A stretch of DNA of 64,000 nt, taken from contig OZ246000.1 in assembly GCA_965230245.1 (NCBI GenBank), positions 744,001 through 808,000 on the forward strand, read 5' to 3'. Shown in pieces: positions 43,836-52,719 of the stretch (its first letter is position 1; each line of letters opens with the position of its first letter). A program made the position numbers and the translations under genes. The notes beneath the pieces were generated by a model. It saw only the letters and a program-made list of their open reading frames with translations, was not told where the DNA came from and searched no databases. Source of the DNA: JAGNKE01 sp965230245 (GTDB taxonomy: Bacteria > Pseudomonadota > Alphaproteobacteria > Micavibrionales > Micavibrionaceae).

Positions 43836-43896
43836 ACACGTTTTGACGAAACAGGTACGAAAGCAGCGCCCCAAAGCCAAAAAGGGGCGTTTTTTT
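43817..43896 (+). promoter_or_regulatory. ilvB transcription attenuator
   Basis: Two exclusive pairings are visible. The terminator uses CGCCCC with GGGGCG. The antiterminator uses GGGG-GA-GCTGC at the end of the leader peptide frame with GCAGC-G-CCCC. A ribosome stalled at the Val/Leu codons would leave the antiterminator free; a ribosome running to the stop covers GGGGGAGCTGC and permits termination. A further small hairpin (ACCT/AGGT with GTTT/AAAC) lies between. Confidence 0.8.
43866..43896 (+). terminator. Attenuator terminator
   Basis: CGCCCC/GGGGCG stem, 11-nt loop, seven T residues. Confidence 0.85.
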
Positions 43897-44045
43897 ATGC
43901 CTGAAGTTGCAGGAAAAGAGTGAAAAGCGATGAAAGCTCTAATAAATCCTCAACAGCAGAAGAAAAATAAGCTAGGTTACGTCAGTTTTTTGTAAAAACA
44001 GGCGTGTATTATTAACAAACTGGAATATTGAGCGAGCGAAGAAAA

Positions 44046-45860
44046 ATGAGCATTACAATCTTACGAAAGGACTCTCCCGAAGAAAACGCGGGGAACGAGA
44101 CGAAAAAGTCGAAAACAAAGCAAATGTCCGGTGCGGAAATCGTCATTAACGCCCTGATCGAACAGGGGGTTGATACGATCTTCGGTTATCCCGGCGGTGC
44201 GGTTCTTCCGATCTATGATGAATTGTTCAAACAAAAGAAAATCAAACACGTCCTTGTCCGCCATGAACAGGGCGCACTTCACGCTGCCGAGGGTTATGCT
44301 CGCTCCTCCGGCAAGGTTGGCGTCGCGCTCGTGACATCCGGCCCCGGTGCAACCAACGCGGTCACCGGCCTGACCGATGCCATGCTGGACTCCATTCCTG
44401 TTGTGTGCATCACGGGTCAGGTGCCGACATTCCTGATCGGAACCGACGCGTTTCAGGAAGCCGACACCACAGGCATCACGCGCCCCTGCACGAAACACAA
44501 TTTTCTGGTAAAGGACAGCAACGACCTCGCAAGCGCCGTGCACGAGGCGTTCCACGTTGCGCGTTCCGGTCGTCCCGGCCCCGTTGTCATCGACATCCCG
44601 AAGGACATCCAGTTCGCCCCGGGCGAATACCGCAAAATCAAGGATGCGAAAATGCACGCCCGCTACGTCCCGCAGACAGAGCCGGACATGGACGCCATCG
44701 AAGAAGCCGTTGAACTGATGGCCTCCGCCAAACGCCCCGTATTTTATACGGGCGGCGGTATCATCAACGCAGGCCCCGAAGCCTCGGAATCCTTGCGCAA
44801 ACTGGTGCGCGAAACAGGCTTCCCGATCACAAGCACATTGATGGGTCTTGGTGCCTACCCCGCCAATGACAAACAATGGCTCGGTATGCTGGGTATGCAC
44901 GGCACATACGAAGCCAACTGGACGATGCATGACTGCGACGTCATGATTAACATCGGCGCGCGTTTCGATGACCGCGTCACCGGACGCACCGATAAGTTCT
45001 CTCCGAACTCCACCAAAATTCATGTCGACATCGACCCCAGTTCGATCAACAAAAACATTCAGATTGATCTCGGCATTGTTGCCGACGCGGGCAAGGCCAT
45101 CGACGCCATGCTCAAGGTCTGGAAGAAAAAAGGCTACAAGGCCGACCAGAAATCACTGGGCGATTGGTGGAAACAAATCGACAAATGGCGCGCAAAGAAT
45201 TGTCTGGCGTATAAAAACGATAAAAACATCATAAAACCGCAATACGCACTGGAGCGTTTACAACATTTCCTCGAAAAAGATAAACGCGATCAATACATTA
45301 CGACCGAGGTCGGGCAGCACCAAATGTGGGCGGCGCAATTCCTTCCCTTTAACCATCCCAACCGCTGGATGACCTCCGGCGGGCTCGGAACGATGGGATA
45401 TGGTCTGCCGGCAGCCATCGGCGTACAAATGGCACACCCTGACGGATTGGTCATTGACGTTGCCGGTGAGGCTTCCATCCTGATGAACATTCAGGAAATG
45501 AGTACGGCCGTGCAATATCGCCTGCCCGTCAAAATCTTTATCCTGAACAACCAATGGATGGGCATGGTCCGCCAGTGGCAGGAACTCCTGCATGGTGAGC
45601 GCTATTCCGAAAGCTACACCGAATCCCTCCCCGACTTCGTCAAACTGGCCGAAGCATACGGCGGGATTGGCCTGCGCGCAGAAACACCGGACGAACTCGA
45701 CGACGTGATTCAGGAAATGATGAAAACCGATAAGGTGACCATCGTAGACGTCTGCGTCGACCAGCGGGAAAACTGCTTCCCGATGATCCCAAGCGGAAAG
45801 GCACATAACGAAATGATCCTCTCCCCCGACGCGGAACAATTCGACAAAACGCTGGTATAA
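44046..45860 (+). CDS. ilvB: Acetolactate synthase, large (catalytic) subunit
   Basis: 604 residues. The TPP enzyme condenses pyruvate with pyruvate or 2-ketobutyrate, the first step of Val, Leu and Ile synthesis. Motifs: FGYPGGAVLPIYDELF, LVRHEQGALHAAEGYAR (catalytic Glu), GPGATNAVTGLTDAMLDS and the TPP-Mg site VIDVAGEASILMNIQEMS, then LNNQWMGMVRQWQEL. I start at ATG 44046; a TTG at 44028 is possible. It is controlled by the Val/Leu leader attenuator. The small subunit gene is about 2.9 kb downstream rather than adjacent. Confidence 0.96.
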   Translation: MSITILRKDSPEENAGNETKKSKTKQMSGAEIVINALIEQGVDTIFGYPGGAVLPIYDELFKQKKIKHVLVRHEQGALHAAEGYARSSGKVGVALVTSGPGATNAVTGLTDAMLDSIPVVCITGQVPTFLIGTDAFQEADTTGITRPCTKHNFLVKDSNDLASAVHEAFHVARSGRPGPVVIDIPKDIQFAPGEYRKIKDAKMHARYVPQTEPDMDAIEEAVELMASAKRPVFYTGGGIINAGPEASESLRKLVRETGFPITSTLMGLGAYPANDKQWLGMLGMHGTYEANWTMHDCDVMINIGARFDDRVTGRTDKFSPNSTKIHVDIDPSSINKNIQIDLGIVADAGKAIDAMLKVWKKKGYKADQKSLGDWWKQIDKWRAKNCLAYKNDKNIIKPQYALERLQHFLEKDKRDQYITTEVGQHQMWAAQFLPFNHPNRWMTSGGLGTMGYGLPAAIGVQMAHPDGLVIDVAGEASILMNIQEMSTAVQYRLPVKIFILNNQWMGMVRQWQELLHGERYSESYTESLPDFVKLAEAYGGIGLRAETPDELDDVIQEMMKTDKVTIVDVCVDQRENCFPMIPSGKAHNEMILSPDAEQFDKTLV

Positions 45861-45862
45861 AA

Positions 45863-46202
45863 ATGGATAATCAGCCCGATGCACCCGAACAGACTAACAG
45901 GTGCATCGGCATCCTGCCTTTTATTCTGATCAACATTGGTATCTTTGCCCTTTTTTTTTATCTGGCTAATTCTAATAAATCCAGATTCTGGTTATAATGA
46001 CCGCAAAAGTGCCGTTTATGACATCTATGAATGCCTGCATATTATTTTCCAAATACCCGTTATGTTTGCCTATGGTCAGTTCGTATGCATGAACACAATG
46101 TTTGATAAATGGAGTTTCTTCTTTGATTTATCCATTTCTTATGCGATCTCTCTCATTTTTTGTACCTTGGGCATCTTCTTCAGAAGATTTCTTTTTTCCT
46201 AA
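45863..46202 (+). pseudogene. Small membrane protein split at a T9 run
   Basis: Two open frames meet at nine T residues (45951-45959). Frame A, from ATG 45863: MDNQPDAPEQTNRCIGILP and a helix (FILINIGIFALFF), ending 44 codons on. Frame B, open from about 45936 to 46202: IWLILINPDSGYNDRKSAVY, then two more helices. Deleting one T joins them into a ~112-residue protein with three helices. It could be a decayed gene, a phase-variable gene or a homopolymer error. A strong hairpin covers its first codons, so frame A may instead be ilvB 3' sequence. No family recognised. Confidence 0.4.
45876..45909 (+). terminator. Strong hairpin after ilvB
   Basis: CCGATGCACC and GGTGCATCGG form a perfect 10-bp stem with a 14-nt loop, 16 nt past the ilvB stop. 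The following sequence has TTTT only after 9 nt, so termination is plausible but not certain. Confidence 0.45.
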
Positions 46203-46326
46203 CCCTTCATGCTGATCGGCATAACATTTCTTGTTCTCTCATCATTGTTTTGTCTAGACGCATAAAACTGGCAAAAATCTTACTCAAAAGATAATATACA
46301 TAAAAACAACCATAAGGTTACGGGGT

Positions 46327-47040
46327 ATGAAAATCGAGACGGGTGAAAACTTCACCGCAGAAGAGTTTTTAAAAGATGCCCGCGCGGCACAGGAATCGCG
46401 CGGAAAGCTCCTGCGCGGAGAGGCCAGAACGCCGCCCGACACACGCCTTTTAATCTCGCGAGCAGTGGATTCCACCGGCCCGTATTCCTCCGTCTCGGAC
46501 GGCTTTAACCACACCTCGATGAAAGAGGCTCTGGATCTCCTTATGGTTCGTTTTCAACTCTTATGTGACCGCAACGGTATTGAAATCCCCGAAAAAGCCT
46601 ACCCCGAACTGGCCAGCGCACTGTTCGAGGAACTTCGCACCAATGTCGAGACATTCGATTCCGCCGACAAACCCGAAAAAATGGTGCCGCTCACCATCTA
46701 TCACGGCGCGGGATTCGCCGATGTTTATGATGAGCCAGAATTTGAATCCATGCATGACTACCCCGGTATCATCAATCTCGCCGCCTCAAAATACGTCAGT
46801 GACCCGCGCGGCTTCCTGCGAGAGACCATCAAGACCGTCGATGAGCTGTATGAAGATCCGGAATTCGAGGAGTTTAGGGAGACAAAGAGCGTTTTGCGCT
46901 ACGCGGCAATTAACTATACCCGCAACCCGCGGGATTTCTTGCGCAAACTCATGACCGGTGAGGCATCTATGCCCAAGGGCGTACGCAAAATGGAAGAAAA
47001 CTCTGCAGGCGCAGAACCGACCGGCGGAACGGAGCCGTGA
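46327..47040 (+). CDS. Unknown 237-aa protein with internal repeat
   Basis: 237 residues, acidic, cytoplasmic. No family recognised. Two related units occur near the C-terminus: GIINLAASKYVSDPRGFLRE and SVLRYAAINYTRNPRDFLRK, about 40 residues apart (A-x-x-Y-x-x-(D/N)-P-R-x-F-L-R), suggesting a helical repeat. The earlier part has FNHTSMKEALDLLMVRFQLL. The C-terminal tail is low-complexity (AGAEPTGGTEP). It stands between the ilvB hairpin and the small transporter subunit. Confidence 0.7.
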   Translation: MKIETGENFTAEEFLKDARAAQESRGKLLRGEARTPPDTRLLISRAVDSTGPYSSVSDGFNHTSMKEALDLLMVRFQLLCDRNGIEIPEKAYPELASALFEELRTNVETFDSADKPEKMVPLTIYHGAGFADVYDEPEFESMHDYPGIINLAASKYVSDPRGFLRETIKTVDELYEDPEFEEFRETKSVLRYAAINYTRNPRDFLRKLMTGEASMPKGVRKMEENSAGAEPTGGTEP

Positions 47041-47130
47041 TGGCATCCCACAAGCCTCGTCCCCAATAAGCTCTGTGCAAACCCGCCTCCCCTCTTGATA
47101 AAAAACGGCGAACACGCTTAACTGTGCATC

Positions 47131-47316
47131 ATGTTTACGCGCGCCAATATCATATTCACCTGCGCTTTTTTATTTGTCCTCCTCCTTCTGGTCGTCACCT
47201 TGTTCCTGCCTGCAAAAGTCGTGCTGGGCATTCCCGTGATGATGTGGTTCTGGCTGTTCGGAATGATCGCCTTTGGCGGATTAATCATGCTGGGGGTGAA
47301 AATCCGTGAAAGATGA
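47131..47316 (+). CDS. Small membrane protein next to symporter (DUF3311/YhdT-like)
   Basis: 61 residues, two hydrophobic helices (IIFTCAFLFVLLLLVVTLFL; IPVMMWFWLFGMIAFGGLIM). Small two-helix proteins of the DUF3311/YhdT kind are commonly encoded just before sodium:solute symporters. Its last 11 nt overlap the symporter start, which supports this pairing and translational coupling. Confidence 0.72.
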   Translation: MFTRANIIFTCAFLFVLLLLVVTLFLPAKVVLGIPVMMWFWLFGMIAFGGLIMLGVKIRER

Positions 47317-48772
47317 ACTGATTATCATTCTGTCGGTAACAGCCGCATACTTCCTGATCGTTCTCGCGGCGATAATGTACGCCCGCGTAAAAAGCACGGG
47401 GAGCATCGTCCCGGGCTTGAGCGAATACTTTCTGGCCGGAAGAAACATAAACTCATTTGTTCTGATCTGCACTTATATCGGCAGCCTCTTCAGCGCGTTC
47501 TTCGCGCTCGGCTCCCCCGGCTTCATCTACACACACGGCCTGGGCGGCGGCATTTTCATTACAGCGGCCGACCTCTTCGGCATCGTCTTTATGGTCTCGT
47601 TCTATAAAACATTGCGCGCCTACTCGATCGAACATGACATTTATTCCCCCATTGAATGCATGAGCCACGCCTACGGTAGCCGTGTCCTCGGCCTTATCTG
47701 CGCTATTATGATGATGTTTTTCCTCTCGCCCTATATATCCATGCAACTGGTCGGTATGGGAAAATTCCTCGAAGGGCTGACAGACGGCGATATCGGATAT
47801 GTCAGCGGCGTCGGCACAATGATGGGGATCGTCGCGCTCTACCTGATTTTCGGAGGAATGCGCGCCGTAGCGTATACCGATTTCGTTCAGACTCTGGCCA
47901 TCTTCATCGGCATTTTCGGCAGTGTCACCTTCTTCATTATTCATTACTGGGGCAGCCTGCCGAACATGATGAACGAACTCGCACAGAAAAGCCCCGAACA
48001 CCTTACTCTACCGGGTCCGGAAGGAATGTATGACTGGCGAACATGGATCGCGGTCAGCATCTTCCCGCTGGCCACATTTTTCCAGCCGCACCTCCTGACT
48101 CGCGCCATGATGGCACGCGATAACAAACAAATCGACTGGATGGCCTACGGCCTGCTCATCGCACTCATCATCGGTATGGTGCCGATCTTCCTGTTCGGCC
48201 TCGGCGGCGTCCTTCTATTCGGGGAAGGAATGGAATCCAATCAGGTCGTCGGTCAGCTCTTTAAAATGATCTCGGCCATATCCTTGCTGGGGCTAATTTT
48301 CACGGGCTTCATGTTGGTCGGTGCTTTGGGTGCGGCCATGTCCACCGCCGACTCTCTGCTACTTTCCATCGGGCAAATCTTCACACGCGATGTCGCCCTG
48401 CCCTATATTAAAATCAGCAAGAACATGCAGGTTGTCTTTGCAAAAGTCATCATGCTGTCCGTTCTTGTAGGTGCCTTCCTTATCGGCTTGAGGCCGCCCG
48501 ATCTCATGGGCGAACTGGCTCTCTACTCCTCAAGCGCGACGTGCATTCTTGTCCCGACTTTCCTCGGGTTTTCGCATAAGCACCGCTCAACTTTGGCTGC
48601 CTTCCTGTCGATCGTTATCGGAAGCCTGACATTGGCAACTTTAGCTATAACCGAAATCAAACTTCTCGGCTTCCACGAAGGGTTCGTAACTCTGGTTGTC
48701 AGCTCACTGGTCTACATTGCCGTTACGGCAATCAAGGGCATAAAGGCACAAAAATCCTTCCGTACCGCGTAA
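47306..48772 (+). CDS. Sodium:solute symporter (SSS family)
   Basis: 488 residues, about 13 helices. SSS features: GLSEYFLAGRNINSFVLI near the start, FGGMRAVAYTDFVQTLAIFI and GALGAAMSTADSLLLSIGQI (the ST-D sodium-site helix). A relative of PutP/PanF/ActP; the substrate cannot be read. GTG 47306 has GGGGGTG 7 nt upstream. It sits between ilvB and ilvH, so uptake of a related metabolite is possible but unproven. Confidence 0.9.
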   Translation: MKDELIIILSVTAAYFLIVLAAIMYARVKSTGSIVPGLSEYFLAGRNINSFVLICTYIGSLFSAFFALGSPGFIYTHGLGGGIFITAADLFGIVFMVSFYKTLRAYSIEHDIYSPIECMSHAYGSRVLGLICAIMMMFFLSPYISMQLVGMGKFLEGLTDGDIGYVSGVGTMMGIVALYLIFGGMRAVAYTDFVQTLAIFIGIFGSVTFFIIHYWGSLPNMMNELAQKSPEHLTLPGPEGMYDWRTWIAVSIFPLATFFQPHLLTRAMMARDNKQIDWMAYGLLIALIIGMVPIFLFGLGGVLLFGEGMESNQVVGQLFKMISAISLLGLIFTGFMLVGALGAAMSTADSLLLSIGQIFTRDVALPYIKISKNMQVVFAKVIMLSVLVGAFLIGLRPPDLMGELALYSSSATCILVPTFLGFSHKHRSTLAAFLSIVIGSLTLATLAITEIKLLGFHEGFVTLVVSSLVYIAVTAIKGIKAQKSFRTA

Positions 48773-48793
48773 AACTCTGCTAAAAAATCGCTC

Positions 48794-49369
48794 ATGACAA
48801 AAAACGCTGCAAAAAAGAGAAGTAAAAGTAAGTCCGTCTACGCACCGGGCCCAAAGGAACAAACCATCGAGTCTCACACGCTGGCGATTCTGGTCAATAA
48901 CGAGCCTGGCGTTCTGGCGCGCGTGATCGGCCTGTTTTCCGGACGCGGCTATAATATTGAGAGCCTGACTGTCGCAGAAACGGATCATGCGGAGCATCTC
49001 TCCCGCATCACGATTGTTTGCTCCGGCACCCCGACCGTCATCGACCAGATCAAGGCCCTGTTGGAACGTCTCGTGCCGGTAATAGAAGTCGCCGACCTTA
49101 CGCTCGAAACGCCCTTCGTCTCGCGCGAGTTGGCACTCGTAAAGGTCGTTTGCAAGGGAGAGCAGCGAATCGAAGCCTTACGCTGTGCCGATATTTTCCG
49201 TGCCCGCGCCGTAGACTCTACATTAGAATCTTTTGTGTTCGAAATTACGGGCGATACCGGGAAGGTTAACGCGTTCATCGACCTGATGCGCCCACTCGGT
49301 CTGGTAGACGTAAGCCGCACAGGTGTCGCCGCAATCTCCCGCGGAACGGAAGCCATCGGAAAAGACTAA
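48794..49369 (+). CDS. ilvH: Acetolactate synthase, small (regulatory) subunit
   Basis: 191 residues. An ACT domain at the start (HTLAILVNNEPGVLARVIGL, FSGRGYNIESLTVAET) binds valine for feedback inhibition of IlvB, and the C-terminal IlvN domain (LVKVVCKGEQRIEALRC, GLVDVSRTGVAAISRG) follows. A basic N-tail of about 30 residues precedes the ACT domain. It is 21 nt behind the symporter gene, away from its partner ilvB. Confidence 0.93.
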   Translation: MTKNAAKKRSKSKSVYAPGPKEQTIESHTLAILVNNEPGVLARVIGLFSGRGYNIESLTVAETDHAEHLSRITIVCSGTPTVIDQIKALLERLVPVIEVADLTLETPFVSRELALVKVVCKGEQRIEALRCADIFRARAVDSTLESFVFEITGDTGKVNAFIDLMRPLGLVDVSRTGVAAISRGTEAIGKD

Positions 49370-49424
49370 CGCTCCGAATTTAAAAATTTGGCACCAAGCC
49401 ACTCAAGATAAACGGGTGAACCGC

Positions 49425-50660
49425 ATGCAAAAAATAACATTCAAGGGCAGCCGGGGAGACACCCTTGCCGCGCGTCTCGACACACCTGATCATAAACCTA
49501 AGGCCTACGCGCTGTTTGCCCACTGCTTCACCTGCACAAAGGACATTCACGGCGCGAACAGCATTGCTAAGGCCCTGACCGCACGTGGCATAGCCGTCTT
49601 GCGCTTCGACTTTACGGGCCTTGGCGCGAGCGAAGGGGAGTTCGCCAACACCAACTTCTCTTCCAATGTCGAGGACCTCATCAAGGCTGCCGACTACTTG
49701 CGCGAAGAGCACACCGCACCGGACATTATTATCGGACATTCTCTCGGGGGAACCGCCGTATTAAGTGCAGCAAAAAACATTCCTGAAGCGCGCGCGGTCG
49801 TAACAATCGCTTCTCCGGCGGATGCCGAACACGTCGCCCATAACTTCAAAGCCGATATTGCAACCATAGAAGATAAAGGCGAGGCGGAAGTCAAACTTGC
49901 CGGACGGCCTTTCACCATCAAAAAACAGTTTCTTGAGGACATAAAAAGCCAGAACGTCCGAAACGACATCCATAACTTGAAAAAAGCGCTGCTGATCCTT
50001 CACGCGCCGCGCGACGAAACCGTCGGCATTGAAAACGCCGAAGCGATATACAACGCGGCCCTCCACCCGAAAAGCTTCGTCACGCTCGACAACGCCGACC
50101 ATCTCCTCTCCAGCAAGAAAGACGCGGAATACGCAGCCGCCATCATCGCGGCATGGGCCAGCCGTTATGCCGGCTATGATCTGGAAACTGAGAGAGGCAG
50201 TAAAAAAGATGCAGCAAAAAATCAGTACACATCAGCTCAGGTAATCGTCCGGACAACCGGACACGGCAAATTCCGGCAGCATATCCAAATAGGCAAACAT
50301 GAACTGACCGCCGATGAGCCGCAAGATTTAGGCGGAGATAACACCGGACCCGCCCCTTACGATCTGCTCATGGCGGCACTGGGAGCCTGCACGTCTATGA
50401 CACTTCGCATGTACGCAGATCACAAGGGATGGACGCTTGATAACGTGCGTGTTGCCTTGTCCCATGAAAAACAAACCGACGATGACGAAAACGGCAAACA
50501 GGAAAAAACCGATATTTTCAAACGAAGCCTGTCGGTCGATGGAAAAGACCTGAATGCCGAAAAACGCGAAAAATTGCTGCAGATCGCCAATAAATGCCCC
50601 GTTCACAAAACCTTGACGGAAAACGAGGTGCGCATAGAAACGCACCTCGCCGAAGATTAA
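49425..50660 (+). CDS. Alpha/beta hydrolase-OsmC fusion
   Basis: 411 residues. N-terminal serine hydrolase (KAYALFAHCFTCTKDIHG; nucleophile elbow IIIGHSLGGTAVLSAA; late DNADHLLSSKKDAEYAAAII) to about residue 250, then an OsmC domain (PQDLGGDNTGPAPYDLLMAA, LGACTSMTLRMYADHKGW, CPVHKTLTE) with the two conserved Cys of peroxidase-type OsmC proteins. Such bifunctional fusions are widespread. I start at ATG 49425; the longer in-frame ORF overlaps ilvH. Confidence 0.92.
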   Translation: MQKITFKGSRGDTLAARLDTPDHKPKAYALFAHCFTCTKDIHGANSIAKALTARGIAVLRFDFTGLGASEGEFANTNFSSNVEDLIKAADYLREEHTAPDIIIGHSLGGTAVLSAAKNIPEARAVVTIASPADAEHVAHNFKADIATIEDKGEAEVKLAGRPFTIKKQFLEDIKSQNVRNDIHNLKKALLILHAPRDETVGIENAEAIYNAALHPKSFVTLDNADHLLSSKKDAEYAAAIIAAWASRYAGYDLETERGSKKDAAKNQYTSAQVIVRTTGHGKFRQHIQIGKHELTADEPQDLGGDNTGPAPYDLLMAALGACTSMTLRMYADHKGWTLDNVRVALSHEKQTDDDENGKQEKTDIFKRSLSVDGKDLNAEKREKLLQIANKCPVHKTLTENEVRIETHLAED

Positions 50661-50676
50661 AAAGAGGCGGTAAGAC

Positions 50677-51240
50677 CTAAGCGAAAGCGCCCGTCATTGC
50701 CGCCGCCAAATCAAGCCCGTGCTGCTCAATGGCCATACCCAAAATTGCTATAAATCCGCCCATTTCCCAAGGAAGCCGGAAACTGTTTGTGACAATAAAT
50801 CCGATAAAGATATAGCCTAATATGGTAACGAATAAAGCATAGGTCTCAAACAAGGCATAATCGTAGCCCATCACAAGACCGCCCATGATCGGCAGCAGTA
50901 AAAGTGTCGAGGGGATGGTCATCCAGTTATTGACCGTAACAAAACGAAAGAAGTGCTCTTCCCGCCCGTATTGTTTGCTCATGAAATAAACAACGGCAAG
51001 AAACAAGGCAGACGTCAGCACAACACGCGCCGAATGCAAAGCCAGTAAATAGTTAAATGAAAATCCGCTTGATACGCCGATAAGGATAGCCAAAACAATC
51101 GGCGCCAGAATAATCGGTATAAGGAAGGATTTTACGGCTGCACCTGCACCGGTTGGAAAACGGCTGATGCCTCTACTCATAAACAGGCATATTTCACTAC
51201 ACCCTTTAAGACTTTCGACAGTTTCTTTTCTAGTAAACAT
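50677..51240 (-). CDS. Membrane protein of unknown function, 187 aa
   Basis: 187 residues, five to six helices (AAVKSFLIPIILAPIVLAIL, YLLALHSARVVLTSALFLAV, YALFVTILGYIFIGFIVTN). No family recognised. ATG 51240 has GGGAGAG about 5 nt upstream. The C-terminal half resembles the Yip1-like fold only in helix spacing, which I do not rely on. Convergent with the OsmC fusion, divergent from ilvC. Confidence 0.78.
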   Translation of the reverse strand: MFTRKETVESLKGCSEICLFMSRGISRFPTGAGAAVKSFLIPIILAPIVLAILIGVSSGFSFNYLLALHSARVVLTSALFLAVVYFMSKQYGREEHFFRFVTVNNWMTIPSTLLLLPIMGGLVMGYDYALFETYALFVTILGYIFIGFIVTNSFRLPWEMGGFIAILGMAIEQHGLDLAAAMTGAFA

Positions 51241-51527
51241 AAAGCTCTCCCTGAGTTCTTCAGATTGTTGCAATTATGCTTACTTACGCACGATCAGGAA
51301 ACTCCGTTCCCATTACGCCAATAATGCCTGAGAAATGCGGTCTTAATTTGCCCGAAAAATGGAATTTTTGACCATAATGGTTGATAAGTCTTTAATTCTC
51401 GGCATCGAGAGTTAAACAGGGCTTAAATTCCCCCAAAACAGCTAGTTTTTCTTGATTCTTAACACAAAACACTGTTTTATGCACAAGCTTCAACACAAAA
51501 GAATTTAAAGGCAAAAGGTATTATATT

Positions 51528-52589
51528 ATGGCACAAAGCAACCTCGCAGAAGCGCAAGGCGAAAATGCGCAAGCAAAACTGAATGTTTACTATGACAAGG
51601 ACTGCGATCAGGATTTGATCAAGGGTAAAAAAGTCGTCGTCATCGGCTACGGCTCCCAAGGTCATGCACACGCTCAGAATATGAAAGACAGCGGTGTGGA
51701 AGGCATTACAATCGGTCTTCGTGAAGGCTCTTCTTCTGCCCCTAAGGCGGAAAAAGCGGGCTTTACAGTCAAAACTCCTGCCGAAGCGGTAAAGGATGCG
51801 GATGTTGTTATGATCCTCGTGCCTGATGAATTACAGGCTGACCTGTACGCAGAAGAAATCGAGCCCAACCTGAAAGAAGGTGCGGCACTTCTCTTCGCAC
51901 ACGGCCTGAACGTTCACTTCGGCCTGATCAAGCCTCGCGCAGACCTTGATGTTTTCATGGTTGCCCCAAAAGGCCCGGGCCACACAGTCCGCGGCGAATA
52001 CCAAAAAGGCGGCGGCGTACCGTGCCTGATCGCAATCGCTCAAGATTCAACCGGTAACGCAAAAGCTCTGGCTCTGTCCTATGCATCTGCAGTTGGCGGC
52101 GGTCGCTCCGGTATCATCGAAACAACATTCAAAGACGAATGCGAAACCGACCTCTTCGGTGAACAGGCCGTTCTTTGCGGTGGTATCTCCGCCCTGATCA
52201 AGGCTGGTTACGAAACACTGGTCGAAGCAGGCTACCCGCCTGAAATGGCGTACTTCGAATGTTTGCACGAAACAAAATTGATCGTGGACCTGATCTATGA
52301 AGCAGGCTTGGCGAACATGCGTTACTCCATCTCCAACACGGCAGAATTCGGTGACTACACACGCGGCCCTCGCGTCATCACGGAAGACACCAAAAAAGAG
52401 ATGAAGAAAATCCTTGAAGAAATTCAGTCCGGAAAATTCGTCGAGGAATTCATGGGCGGCAATAAGGAAGGCCTGAACCGATTGAAAGAAATCCGTGAAG
52501 CAGAAGCAGAGCACGACATCGAAAAAGTCGGCAAGGAACTGCGCGACATGATGCCATGGATCGGCAAAAACAAGCTGGTGAATGACTAA
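51528..52589 (+). CDS. ilvC: Ketol-acid reductoisomerase
   Basis: 353 residues, class I. It isomerises and reduces acetolactate to dihydroxyisovalerate. Rossmann site VIGYGSQGHAHAQNMKDSG, AKLNVYYDKDCDQDLIKG start, KGPGHTVRGEYQKGGGVPCL, ETDLFGEQAVLCGG (metal ligands) and GDYTRGPRV. About 14 residues longer than usual at the N-terminus. AAAAGG precedes the ATG. The 250-nt upstream region shows no leader peptide, so regulation differs from ilvB. Confidence 0.97.
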   Translation: MAQSNLAEAQGENAQAKLNVYYDKDCDQDLIKGKKVVVIGYGSQGHAHAQNMKDSGVEGITIGLREGSSSAPKAEKAGFTVKTPAEAVKDADVVMILVPDELQADLYAEEIEPNLKEGAALLFAHGLNVHFGLIKPRADLDVFMVAPKGPGHTVRGEYQKGGGVPCLIAIAQDSTGNAKALALSYASAVGGGRSGIIETTFKDECETDLFGEQAVLCGGISALIKAGYETLVEAGYPPEMAYFECLHETKLIVDLIYEAGLANMRYSISNTAEFGDYTRGPRVITEDTKKEMKKILEEIQSGKFVEEFMGGNKEGLNRLKEIREAEAEHDIEKVGKELRDMMPWIGKNKLVND

Positions 52590-52616
52590 ACACCTTTGTT
52601 CACATGCAGAATAAGT

Positions 52617-52647
52617 AAAAAACCCTCCTGTTTGCGGAGGGTTTTTT
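52617..52647 (+). terminator. Terminator after ilvC
   Basis: AACCCTCC/GGAGGGTT, 7-nt loop, TTTTTT. Confidence 0.92.
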
Positions 52648-52719
52648 CATAAAATTGCTGTTATTAGTGTTTTTGATTACAATCATTCGGTAATAATAAA
52701 AAAAACGGGATGATAATTC

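Noticed and set aside
44061..45023. 320-aa minus-strand ORF.
   Set aside because: Shadow of ilvB, in a frame kept open by codon bias; no SD and no protein-like composition.
51274..51527. A second amino-acid leader before ilvC.
   Set aside because: I found no short frame rich in Val, Leu or Ile codons and no competing hairpins.
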